Shown: piece by piece, positions 8,296 through 15,576 of the stretch
Layout: every line of letters starts with the position of its first letter
Position numbering within the stretch: position 1 is the first letter of the stretch
Assembly: GCA_964654855.1 (NCBI GenBank)
Contig: CAZZJS010000008.1
Location: forward strand, 6,385 to 70,384
Length of the DNA: 64,000 nt
Source: JALZUV01 sp964654855
Lineage (GTDB): Bacteria; Pseudomonadota; Alphaproteobacteria; Rickettsiales; JALZUV01
Reading direction: 5' to 3'
Notes under the pieces: generated by a model
Told to the model about the DNA's origin: nothing
What the model saw: only the letters and a program-made list of their open reading frames with translations
Database searches by the model: none
Program-made: the position numbers and the translations under genes

Positions 8296-10771
8296 TGTCT
8301 CTTTTGCTCCACTTGATGAATCTGAAAAGGAGAATCAAGCGCCTAAATCAAAACGAGATACGCTGTGGGAGCCTATCTTTCCAGTTCAAGAGGGTGTTAT
8401 TGAGCCTTCAGGGATGAAACACCCTAAGCATAATGTAGCAGTATCACAAGATTGGCCATATTATGATGAGCAAGGCCGATTGCTCGGTTATAATTTACGG
8501 TTTGATTTTGAGGTGGATGGCGAGTCTGAGAAAGATTATAGGCCTTATACCTATTGGAAAAACACTCAAACGGGCGAATGCCAATGGAAATTTAAGGGGT
8601 TCCCAAAGCCAAGGCCGCTTTATGGTTTGGATTGGTTGGCATCGAATCCGCACGCTACCGTTATTATTTGCGAAGGTGAAAAGTCAGCCCTCGCACTACA
8701 CAAGGTTGTTGGTGGCGATTATGTTGCGGTTACGACCGGCGGCGAGAGTTCAGTCAAATATGCTAATCTCATGCCCCTCAAAGATCGAAAAATTATCATC
8801 TGGCCGGATAAGGATAAAGCAGGTTCGAATTACGCTAAGCAACTATATCAACGGCTGATGGGTGAATCCATTGCCGGTGACGTTTCAATTATTGGGCCAC
8901 CAACCGATAAGCCGGAAAAATGGGATGCAGCAGATGCGATAGAATATGGCTGGGGAAAAACAGAATGCCTAGCCCTTATAGGGAATGCACAAACAGTTAA
9001 AATTCCCTATAGGGAAAAGATTCCCTATAGGGTTTGCGAGAAGGGTTTGTATTTCTCACCACCAGCCAAAGAGGATGGTACCCCCAAGGATGAAATATGG
9101 TTATCTGACCCTATAGAGGTGTTAGCACAAACTCGTGATGAAAAAGGGCATGAATGGGGGCTATTACTTCGCTGGAAAGATGCCGATCATCGTACTCATG
9201 AGGAGGCCTTTTCCAAAAAGCATTTTGCGGCATCGGATGGTAAAGCACTGATTGAGCATTTGCTCGATCGAGGGTTAAATATTTCACCTAATCGCAATAA
9301 TCGGCAAAACTTCCTCGCATATCTTCAAACAGTCAAACCACCTCGTATGGCAACTAGCGTGACCAGAGTTGGTTGGAAGGATAGCTTTTATATGCTGCAT
9401 GATGGGTGCATCCCTAAGAATGAAGAAATTTATCTGCAAAACGCTGCGATTGAGCATGGCCGTTTCAAGCCAAACGGTACGTTGCCGCAGTGGAGAGAAG
9501 AGATAGGTCGCTATATCGCCGGTAATTCTCGGCTTGTGCTATTTGCATGTTCGGCATTTGCTGCGCCTTTACTCAAAATAGCAGATGAAAAAGAAGGTGG
9601 TGGTTTTCATCTTTACGGCGGCACCTCGGTCGGTAAAAGTACCGCCTTAGAAGTCGCGGCTAGTATTTGGGGTGATCATGATTACATTCACCAATGGCGT
9701 AATACGGATAATGCCTTTGAGGCTGTTGCACTTGCTCATAATGACGGTTTGTTATGCTTAGATGAATTACACCAAGTCGATCCAAAAGCCCTAGATAAAA
9801 TCATCTACATGATCGCCAATGGCCGCCCTAAAGGTCGGATGCGTAAAGATACTACGCTCAAACAGGCAGAAAACTGGCTAGTATTGCCCTTATCGGTCGG
9901 TGAGGTGACGGTCGAACAACGGCTTGCTGAAGGTCAGATCAAAGCGCATGGTGGTATGGAAAGCCGTTTTGCGACCATTGCTGCCGATGCCGGAAAGGGT
10001 TATGGTCTCTATGATAATATCCATCATTTTACCTCAGGCGAACAATTAAGCGATCATCTCAAACAAGCTAGTAAGCGCTATTATGGTGCTCCCATTCGTA
10101 CCTTTATCGAAAAACTAGTACCCATATCGCATGAGGATATCAAAAGAGAGCTATTGCAGCACCGTGACGCATGGGTGGAGCGTTATGTCAGCTTAGATAT
10201 CAAAGGGGGTCAAATAGGCCGTGTAGCGAAGCGCTTTGGCTTGCTCTCTTATGCCGGAAAACTCGCCAATCAGTTTGAGATATTAGGTTGCGGTCAAGAT
10301 GCGATAGATGAGGGGCTGAGTGTTTGTTTCAGTGCATGGCTTTCTGAGCGTGGTACGCTTGGTGATGTTGATATTTATCATGCGATTGAGCGCATCAAAG
10401 CATGGTTTAGTAAATATGCTCATAACTCGTTCATTACTCTTGGCAGTGAAGAGTTAGATCAAGTTCCTCGTACCATGCGAGAACAGGCAGGTTTTAGCCG
10501 TTACATCGACAATCAAAAGCAATTCATTGTGACGGATAGTTTCTTCAAAGGTGAGTTTGCAAAAGGCGTGAATGAGAAATCTCTCGCACGTGAACTCGTC
10601 AATCAAGGCTATTTATTGCAAGATGGCCAGCAAAATACAAAAGTACCGGTGCGTATTCCAGCCCCTCATAGCAATAATAAACCACAGCGCCGGTACATCT
10701 TCACACAAAATATAATCGAAAATGAATGCTGTAACAGCGTAACAACTGTAACAGAGGAGGAGGTGATATGA
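8285..10771 (+). CDS. Toprim primase / DUF927 helicase fusion
   Basis: An 828-residue replication protein. The N-terminal part has a Toprim domain: VIICEGEKSALAL near residues 126-138 supplies the catalytic Glu and WPDKDKAG near 174-181 supplies the Asp-x-Asp. The middle and C-terminal part is a DUF927-type superfamily 3-like ATPase: GGTSVGKST near 445 is the Walker A and LLCLDELHQ near 490 the Walker B. Such fusions prime and unwind DNA for autonomous replication of phage satellites and integrative elements. The coding region contains CCCTATAGGG palindromes (8973-9034) and its last codons run into the GTAAC/GTTAC repeat array. The stop codon overlaps a start codon of a seven-codon frame. Confidence 0.85.
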   Translation: MTNNVSFAPLDESEKENQAPKSKRDTLWEPIFPVQEGVIEPSGMKHPKHNVAVSQDWPYYDEQGRLLGYNLRFDFEVDGESEKDYRPYTYWKNTQTGECQWKFKGFPKPRPLYGLDWLASNPHATVIICEGEKSALALHKVVGGDYVAVTTGGESSVKYANLMPLKDRKIIIWPDKDKAGSNYAKQLYQRLMGESIAGDVSIIGPPTDKPEKWDAADAIEYGWGKTECLALIGNAQTVKIPYREKIPYRVCEKGLYFSPPAKEDGTPKDEIWLSDPIEVLAQTRDEKGHEWGLLLRWKDADHRTHEEAFSKKHFAASDGKALIEHLLDRGLNISPNRNNRQNFLAYLQTVKPPRMATSVTRVGWKDSFYMLHDGCIPKNEEIYLQNAAIEHGRFKPNGTLPQWREEIGRYIAGNSRLVLFACSAFAAPLLKIADEKEGGGFHLYGGTSVGKSTALEVAASIWGDHDYIHQWRNTDNAFEAVALAHNDGLLCLDELHQVDPKALDKIIYMIANGRPKGRMRKDTTLKQAENWLVLPLSVGEVTVEQRLAEGQIKAHGGMESRFATIAADAGKGYGLYDNIHHFTSGEQLSDHLKQASKRYYGAPIRTFIEKLVPISHEDIKRELLQHRDAWVERYVSLDIKGGQIGRVAKRFGLLSYAGKLANQFEILGCGQDAIDEGLSVCFSAWLSERGTLGDVDIYHAIERIKAWFSKYAHNSFITLGSEELDQVPRTMREQAGFSRYIDNQKQFIVTDSFFKGEFAKGVNEKSLARELVNQGYLLQDGQQNTKVPVRIPAPHSNNKPQRRYIFTQNIIENECCNSVTTVTEEEVI
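8973..9034. repeat. Three CCCTATAGGG-type palindromes inside the primase gene
   Basis: CCCTTATAGGG (8973-8983), TTCCCTATAGGGAA (9003-9016, perfect) and TTCCCTATAGGG (9021-9032) lie close together. The last two are spaced 18 bp and encode an IPYREKIPYR repeat between the Toprim and ATPase domains. Similar palindromes occur at 11033-11074. They may bind a regulator or replication factor. Confidence 0.5.
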
Positions 10772-10945
10772 ATATCAATCAGTTAGAGTGAATCACTTCG
10801 TTACAGAATCGTGGTTGGAATCTGTAACCATTGTAACTGTTACACTCGTTACGAAATGGAATTAGCAGCCTGTAACGAGTGAAAATAAAATAAGCTATTG
10901 ATATACAATAACTCAAAAAGCTTGTTACAGCCGTTACATGGTTAC
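10731..10945. repeat. GTAAC/GTTAC iteron-like array
   Basis: Twelve copies of GTAAC or its complement GTTAC lie in about 215 bases: starts at 10731, 10739, 10748, 10800, 10824, 10833, 10839, 10848, 10872, 10924, 10933 and 10941. Many neighbours are 8-9 bp apart. Chance would give less than one. The array begins in the last codons of the primase gene and extends through the non-coding stretch, suggesting an origin or an incompatibility/copy-control region. This is inferred from repeat structure only. Confidence 0.6.
10768..10791 (+). other. Seven-codon frame with strong ribosome binding site (gene remnant or leader)
   Basis: GGAGGAGGTGAT precedes an ATG that overlaps the primase stop as ATGA, the usual coupling of a downstream operon gene. 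Only MNINQLE is encoded before TGA. It is either the stump of a deleted gene or a leader peptide. Confidence 0.45.
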
Positions 10946-11032
10946 AAAGATTAAAACTTAAATGAATAACGAAATAAAAGTTATTTAACGGTAATGGATG
11001 AAATGGCGGAAAAGTGAGTTTTTATTTCGTCA

Positions 11033-11074
11033 TTTCCCTTAGGGAAAAACAGTTTTTGCACTCCCTAAGGGAAA
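11033..11074. promoter_or_regulatory. Two CCCTnAGGG palindromes
   Basis: TTTCCCTTAGGGAAA at 11033-11047 and TCCCTAAGGGA at 11062-11072 are odd-length palindromes whose centres lie 27 bp apart. They match the CCCTATAGGG type inside the primase gene. Probable binding sites of an element-encoded protein, upstream of the small gene at 11172. Confidence 0.45.
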
Positions 11075-11124
11075 TCCTGCGATAGTGAGGTTTCGCTATA
11101 TATAGAAATCAAAACAGTAAAAAG

Positions 11125-11150
11125 AACAGTTTAAAACTGTTTTTAAACAG
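11125..11150. promoter_or_regulatory. Overlapping palindromes upstream of the small gene
   Basis: AACAGTTTAAAACTGTT (11125-11141) is a perfect palindrome around one central base, and CTGTTTTTAAACAG (11137-11150) is a second one sharing its right half. The half-site AACAGT/CTGTTT therefore occurs three times in 26 bases, 22 bases before the gene at 11172. This suggests an operator with alternative dimer positions. Confidence 0.45.
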
Positions 11151-11171
11151 AAAAATAAAAGGAATTGAACA

Positions 11172-11405
11172 ATGATACGATTAGTTGCAATGGCGATGGG
11201 AGTGGGTTTTGCTGCTATCGCCGCTAAAATACTCGAAACGGAAAAAGAAGCTCCTATTTTGGATGAACCTGCCAATATGGAAAACGATGGTGAAATGAAA
11301 GACGAAAACGCCTATCAGCGCGGAGATCGTTTTTTCTGCCCCGATACAGGAATAGAGCTACAAGTTCGCGCTGTCGGGGGCCGCCCACGTAAGAATGAAG
11401 TTTGA
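11172..11405 (+). CDS. Small hypothetical protein
   Basis: A 77-residue protein. GGAATTG lies about 5-11 bases before the ATG. The first 20 residues (IRLVAMAMGVGFAAIAAKIL) are hydrophobic and could be a membrane anchor, followed by an acidic stretch and a C-terminal part (GDRFFCPDTGIELQVR) with one Cys. GRPRKNEV at the end is basic. I do not recognise the family. Its promoter region has several palindromes, so it is probably tightly regulated. Confidence 0.55.
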   Translation: MIRLVAMAMGVGFAAIAAKILETEKEAPILDEPANMENDGEMKDENAYQRGDRFFCPDTGIELQVRAVGGRPRKNEV

Positions 11406-11474
11406 CGCAATAGATTAATCAGCGTTACACTTTTACCGAAAGGTTTTCTTCTGGCCAAGAGCGGACATTCAAGC

Positions 11475-12275
11475 TTAATTATTTTGTAATTTATTGCATC
11501 CTTCGGGATAGGTTTTTCCTACCTCCTTAAATATTACATCCTCTGCTGTATGAACTTTAAGTACTTTCGCTGTTTCTAGGCAATCTACAATGGCCAAGTC
11601 AGTGCCTTCAATACTCACTGTGACTCCCATACTGGCAGCCCATGCTTTGGAAGCTGTACTAGCCACAGAATGGGCATTCCAACCATCTCGAAGCTGAGTC
11701 TGTACTTCTACGATGCGCGGCCTTCCAATGCTTTCCAACTTATTTGCAATGATATTATCTGATAACCAAAAATATGCAGATTCTCCACCCCAGCTTCTAA
11801 GCAAAGGTTTAACACCACAATGGTTAGCTGATTTTGGGGTTGTAACCGTCCAAAATCGATTTGATCTGCTATCTGCTTGTTTTTGGAATGGACTTTTTTG
11901 CAAGATAATATCAACTTCATTTTTTGTTAAAAGTTGTTTGCTCTTGAGGGTCTTTAGGCGTTGGTGCAAGCTATCAAGCGTGGATGCAGTTATGCGATCT
12001 TTCATAGACAATACCTCATCATCCAAGAGTCTTGTATAATGCCACACACGTATTGATCTCTCTAAAAACATGGGGGTTATAATATGTTCTAATGCTTCGT
12101 TGTAAGCTGCACTGTATTGATTTGGTTTTAAGCTTTCATATGGATCACTATTTAAGTGCTCATCCATTAAGCGCTTTTCTTCACTAAAATAATTAGTAAT
12201 AAGGGCGGAACAACTAACCAATAAGCTCCGAAGCTCATTATCAAATGTTTCTGGGTTCCAGCAATCCATCAACAA
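11475..12275 (-). CDS. Candidate ADP-ribosyltransferase-like protein, second gene of a cargo operon
   Basis: A 266-residue soluble protein. RVWHYTRLLDDE centres on His79-Tyr80-Thr81, WGGESAYFW puts a Tyr at 168, and RPRIVEVQT puts a Glu at 190. The order His, Tyr and Glu with this spacing resembles the H-Y-[EDQ] class of ADP-ribosyltransferases, but it is a motif-level guess. The first 70 residues look helical. The start overlaps the stop of the 569-residue partner by 7 bases, so both are made together. The position in element B, away from integration and replication genes, is that of cargo; defence or toxin-antitoxin function is inferred. Confidence 0.55.
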   Translation of the reverse strand: MLMDCWNPETFDNELRSLLVSCSALITNYFSEEKRLMDEHLNSDPYESLKPNQYSAAYNEALEHIITPMFLERSIRVWHYTRLLDDEVLSMKDRITASTLDSLHQRLKTLKSKQLLTKNEVDIILQKSPFQKQADSRSNRFWTVTTPKSANHCGVKPLLRSWGGESAYFWLSDNIIANKLESIGRPRIVEVQTQLRDGWNAHSVASTASKAWAASMGVTVSIEGTDLAIVDCLETAKVLKVHTAEDVIFKEVGKTYPEGCNKLQNN

Positions 12276-13978
12276 CCCTCAAACTGACTCTGAACAATCT
12301 CTAATTCATCGCATATAATTTCACAAATGTGGCGAAAGTGAGAAGCATATGTTTCATGCTCACTCAATGCATCCATTGATAATTGCTCAGCATCACTTTT
12401 TGCGCTGTGCCCTTTCGCTTTGGTTCGAATAAGTTGGGCTGTACGCAATCCATTTAGTTTCAGTGGCTCTTCTATCTCCTCATTCGAGTTAATGACTTTC
12501 TCAAGAAGAGATAGGCTACCTTCTTGTTTATCGAAAGTGATACTCCTTTCCCTTAACCGTTCACGTAAATCCTTTACTACAAACCCCTCATGAATAAGTT
12601 GTGTAAGAGCTAGAAATGACTCCGCCCACTCATCTCGGCTTGAGGTTAGCGGAACTGTAGCGTTATCAATTAGCCGGTCATCTTTAAGTTTCCACCAAGA
12701 ATGTTTATTTCTATTCCAATCACGAGAAAAATTCTTAATTTTTTCTAAAGGGTCAACGAATGATACAAACTGCCCTTCAAAATCATTTACAAATGCTCTT
12801 TTTGAAATAGAAGCTTTTGGTTCCTCATTGTATGAGAGCCAATGCAATAATTCCGATTCAGGCAACCTACGTAAATAACACATATACGCGAATACTTGTC
12901 CTGCCTCATTCACATCAAATGCCTCAAGATACCATGCTGCCCTGCAATGGATATCTCTCTCCCCTATGGTATATTTATCCTTATCAGCTTTATATTTAAG
13001 CAATACTTCTGGCTTGAAAAATGCAGGTGAAAGCTCAAATGGAAGGTCGTTATTTTCGGTTTCAAAATAATTCACTGTTTCTTTAGGGTCTGTTGATATT
13101 TTCCTTACCCGATGGTTTCTCCAGTCATAAGCAATAAACTCAAAATGATTCGTATCTTTCTCTCCATAAAAACCACCCTTCATATCAGAGAAGATTAATG
13201 ACTTAGATCTCCTTGGCCGAACAATCTGAACCCCTCTGGTATAGGCAGCATCACCATTTATTTTTTGTCTGTAAAACAGTGTACCATTAATATCGAGAAT
13301 AGCTTCATCACCACCTCCCCAGCTCGAAAAGTTAGACCTATCAAGCAATGTAAAATCAAAAAGTCTTACCAAGACTTGGTTTGAAGCAGCAAGATATGAA
13401 TCGAGAGACGAACGATCAAATGTAACTAGTGAAATTTCATTTATCGAATTTCGTTTTGTAATTGATACACATGGCTTAAGGTCTCCTTGCTCATCAAACT
13501 TACAATAACCGCGCTGCTCAGGTCGCCAGTGTAAACCTTCAAGGTGAGCGTACTCCTGAGAAAGTTCAAAGTAATCTCGATCTTCACCACTCCAACCTTC
13601 AAAAGTTCTTCCATAAATGAGATGAGAGCCTTTAGCTAAAATTTTTGAACCAGTTCCACTTGCTCCACGTTCAACCCATATGTCATCTCTTCCACCGCCC
13701 CAAACATAGCTTGCAGCAGATACATATGGATTTACACTCCACCCCAACAAGTCATCTTTGTCTAATGGGTTCATAAATTCTTCAGGAACTACCATGCCAT
13801 AAACAAAGCTGTACTCAGCTGCTCCATAGACCACTATTTCTTGAGATTTTGTATTATTTTCAAGAAACCCAAGATGTGCTTCGGCTTGAACCCACTCCGC
13901 CATAGTTTTCTTTTCTGACGGCAGCTTATCAAGATTCACAAGCTTCTCAGCAATTTTTTTATGTTCAAAACTTGGCAT
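12269..13978 (-). CDS. Large partner protein of the cargo operon, unknown family
   Basis: A 569-residue protein without signal peptide. It has no Walker motifs: the GASGTGSK stretch near residue 110 lacks the GKS/T ending. It is rich in aromatic residues and beta-type sequence in the first 320 residues (YVWGGGRDDIWVERG, SSWGGGDEAIL), then LPFELSPAFFKPEVLLKYKADKDKY and CRAAWYLEAFDVNEAGQVFAYMCYLRRLP near 320-380. It ends in a helical part (LNGLRTAQLIRTKAKGH onward). I have the impression that similar proteins recur in mobile elements, but know no named function. It could be the sensor, regulator or immunity partner of the small gene. Confidence 0.6.
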   Translation of the reverse strand: MPSFEHKKIAEKLVNLDKLPSEKKTMAEWVQAEAHLGFLENNTKSQEIVVYGAAEYSFVYGMVVPEEFMNPLDKDDLLGWSVNPYVSAASYVWGGGRDDIWVERGASGTGSKILAKGSHLIYGRTFEGWSGEDRDYFELSQEYAHLEGLHWRPEQRGYCKFDEQGDLKPCVSITKRNSINEISLVTFDRSSLDSYLAASNQVLVRLFDFTLLDRSNFSSWGGGDEAILDINGTLFYRQKINGDAAYTRGVQIVRPRRSKSLIFSDMKGGFYGEKDTNHFEFIAYDWRNHRVRKISTDPKETVNYFETENNDLPFELSPAFFKPEVLLKYKADKDKYTIGERDIHCRAAWYLEAFDVNEAGQVFAYMCYLRRLPESELLHWLSYNEEPKASISKRAFVNDFEGQFVSFVDPLEKIKNFSRDWNRNKHSWWKLKDDRLIDNATVPLTSSRDEWAESFLALTQLIHEGFVVKDLRERLRERSITFDKQEGSLSLLEKVINSNEEIEEPLKLNGLRTAQLIRTKAKGHSAKSDAEQLSMDALSEHETYASHFRHICEIICDELEIVQSQFEGC

Positions 13979-14286
13979 GATTAATAACGCTATGTCCTTA
14001 TATTAATCCGAATTAAAAGGTCCGCTTTGGATCGAAAGAAGTCACATTACAACTTTATATATACATAAAGGAGCTGCGCCTAATAATATTCTTTGAGCAA
14101 CTTTTTCACTGAAAAATTAGAGGGGATTAAATAATCATATTGAGAGGTGAGTTCAATTCAAATTAAGGATGGAAATAATTTCTCAGGGGCCGCAGTCCTT
14201 TCTTTTAAGGCTGCGATAATTTGAAAAAAGGGAGCGCTTCTAGTGACAGCACTCCCCCTTTTTTAAGGTTAATCTAATTAGCTAAA
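13979..14286. other. Intergenic stretch with two hairpins
   Basis: No gene is seen between the divergent ends of the cargo operon promoter and the lipoprotein gene. A bulged hairpin CGCAG/CTGCG with inner CCTT/AAGG lies at 14191-14215, and a terminator at 14224-14264. The AT-rich part at 13985-14160 should hold the promoter of the cargo operon, but no clear -35/-10 pair stands out. Confidence 0.4.
14224..14264 (-). terminator. Rho-independent terminator, probably bidirectional
   Basis: An A-run with GGGAGCGCT on the left pairs with AGCACTCCC and a T-run on the right, giving a stem of about 14 bp with one mismatch and a nine-base loop. It lies 23 bases downstream of the lipoprotein stop codon. 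Confidence 0.75.
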
Positions 14287-14784
14287 CTAACGTCTATTTC
14301 TAGGGTTGTTATTTGGGTTAGCTGGTTTGTCTTTTTCTGCAATAATTCTTTCATATTGGAGCTTTTCATCTAACCATTGCTGGCGCTCTGCATCAGATTT
14401 CCAATTCTTTTTCTCTAGAAAGACCTTTGTTTGTTTTGGGTATTCTTGCGCTGCACCAGATGCTGCATCAACAATAACGCCAATACCACCACCAAGGATA
14501 ATATTTCCTAGGGTGGCACCCTGAAATTTCTCTTCAACGACTGTCACACCATCATTATACCCAGCTTTCTCACATTTTACTGTAAGAGGGCCATCTCCTT
14601 TATTAACCATCGCGCTATCAGGAGTGGACTTGATATAATAACTTCCGCCTGCGGAATCCTTCAAGTCGCAGCTTGAGCCGATTGCATACGGAGTCTCAAC
14701 AGTGATTTGTTGAGTTGTACCAGTAGTGATAGTTGCACAGGCGCTAAGCCCTAGTACAGCGGGTAAGAGAATTAGTTTTTTCAT
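14287..14784 (-). CDS. Predicted outer-membrane or periplasmic lipoprotein
   Basis: A 165-residue protein with a lipoprotein signal: MKKLILLPAVLGLSACAT, lipobox LSAC, lipidated Cys16. The mature part begins ATITTGTTQQITVETP, then ssCDLKDSAG, GPLTVKCEKAGY and GNIILGGGIGVIVDAASGA, a pattern common in small proteobacterial lipoproteins with one intradomain Cys pair and a glycine-rich hydrophobic stretch near residues 95-112. The C-terminus is charged and ends in Asn/Arg-rich residues. Function is not known. It sits at the right end of element B as possible cargo. Confidence 0.7.
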   Translation of the reverse strand: MKKLILLPAVLGLSACATITTGTTQQITVETPYAIGSSCDLKDSAGGSYYIKSTPDSAMVNKGDGPLTVKCEKAGYNDGVTVVEEKFQGATLGNIILGGGIGVIVDAASGAAQEYPKQTKVFLEKKNWKSDAERQQWLDEKLQYERIIAEKDKPANPNNNPRNRR

Positions 14785-14830
14785 GCTTCAGTGTTCCTTA
14801 TGGGTTGTAATTAGTACGTTATTTTTAGGT

Positions 14831-14968
14831 TTAATGGCAGTGGTATGGCTGAGAGCCTGCATGGCAGCATTTCCCTTGAGGGGAGTCCTTACGGCAGCCC
14901 CCGCCGTGTGCTAAAGCAGTTCCGATAGTGAATGTTAGAAGTATGGCTACAGTTATGATTAACCTCAT
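14831..14968 (-). CDS. Small exported Cys/His-rich protein (YHYH/PYHCH type)
   Basis: A 45-residue gene. An N-terminal signal peptide (MRLIITVAILLTFTIGTALA) is followed by HGGGCRKDSPQGKCCHAGSQ and PYHCH. The GGCRKDS...CCH...HCH pattern recurs in short exported bacterial proteins and in the tails of some nuclease-like proteins, and probably binds metal through Cys and His. AAAAGGCGG lies a few bases before the ATG. It sits upstream of the lipoprotein gene in the same direction, 46 bases away, so the two may form an operon. Confidence 0.7.
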   Translation of the reverse strand: MRLIITVAILLTFTIGTALAHGGGCRKDSPQGKCCHAGSQPYHCH

Positions 14969-15182
14969 TTTACGCCGCCTTTTATTATATATAATTTATC
15001 AAAGTGTTACTCTAACGATAGGCTAAGAATAGTCAATTAAGCTAATTATCATTCCTGTTAAAGATGTAGAAGGGTAGCCCTATGAAGGTTAAGTAAACAT
15101 AGATCATCGCCAGAAAGGTAGCACAAGGGTGACGCCAATTAAATTCTAGATTTATGAAATCGCGGGAAGCCGCTTTAGTGTC

Positions 15183-15227
15183 GGTTGCGGGAGTAGGATT
15201 TAAACCTACGACCTTCAGGTTATGAGG
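15183..15227 (-). pseudogene. 3' fragment of an initiator tRNA-Met gene
   Basis: Read on the minus strand, the sequence runs CCTCATAACC, GAAGGTCGTAGG and TCCTACTCCCGCAACC. This is the anticodon (CAT), variable region, T-arm and acceptor of an initiator tRNA. The 5' half is missing and the terminal CCA is CCG. It is a second tRNA-derived attachment scar, pointing to an element that used tRNA-fMet, or to a captured alternative attachment site. Confidence 0.75.
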
Positions 15228-15272
15228 TTCATCAAATGATGTATATACCTAGAATGGTGCGGACATTCTACG

Positions 15273-15291
15273 GGTGCCTATTTGGTGCCTA
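15273..15291 (+). repeat. Candidate arm-type site, right end of element B
   Basis: An exact copy of the 19-mer at 5562-5580 in the same orientation, again GGTGCCTA twice with an 11-bp period. It ends 47 bases before the tRNA-Ala junction at 15339. Confidence 0.55.
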
Positions 15292-15338
15292 GAATTTTCT
15301 AGAAGGCTGGCTATAACTATGTAAGTCACTGAAAAATA

Positions 15339-15384
15339 TGGTGGAGGATACAGGAGTCGAACCTGCGACCTCTTGAATGCAAAT
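15339..15384 (-). repeat. Partial tRNA-Ala(UGC) 3' end: junction of elements B and C
   Basis: Forty-six bases identical to the tRNA-Ala 3' end, from CCA to the anticodon (TGCAAAT). The next base differs from the tRNA gene (T for C), after which AAG still matches. Same core as at 5396-5442 and 30318-30364. Confidence 0.88.
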
Positions 15385-15516
15385 TAAGTAACTCGTGATA
15401 TCGCCACGTTACTACAAATCATCCTAGGTTTCCATAAGTTACTAATTTATATAAATTAGAAAGGATTTTCTCATGACAATTACTGCTACACAATACGCTC
15501 TGTTTCTCTCTATTTC

Positions 15517-15541
15517 CCTTATTATTCCCTTATTAATTTGG
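15517..15541 (+). repeat. Candidate arm-type site, left end of element C
   Basis: The octamer CCTTATTA occurs at 15517-15524 and 15528-15535, an 11-bp period, followed by ATTTGG. A copy with 23 of 25 identical bases lies at 30229-30253 near the other end of the element. The site ends 35 bases before the integrase ATG at 15577. Confidence 0.5.
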
Positions 15542-15576
15542 CTGACTTCTTTAATAAGAACTGCTTTAATAAGATT

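Larger units (their letters stand above)
10792..11171. other. Non-coding regulatory or replication region of element B
   Basis: No gene is apparent. It holds most of the GTAAC/GTTAC array and two groups of palindromes, and is rich in A and T towards 11160. This is what an origin/operator region of a small element would look like. Confidence 0.5.
14969..15338. other. Right-end region of element B
   Basis: No gene. It contains the tRNA-fMet fragment at 15183-15227, the arm-type repeat at 15273-15291 and AT-rich DNA towards the tRNA-Ala junction. The promoter of the small exported protein should lie at 14970-15030 but is not clear. Confidence 0.5.

Noticed and set aside
10731..11150. CRISPR array
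   Set aside because: The repeats are pentamers and palindromes with variable spacing, not 24-40 base repeats with unique spacers, and no cas genes are present.
13641..13665. GASGTGSK in the 569-residue protein as a Walker A motif
   Set aside because: The GKS/T ending needed for a P-loop is absent and no Walker B follows.
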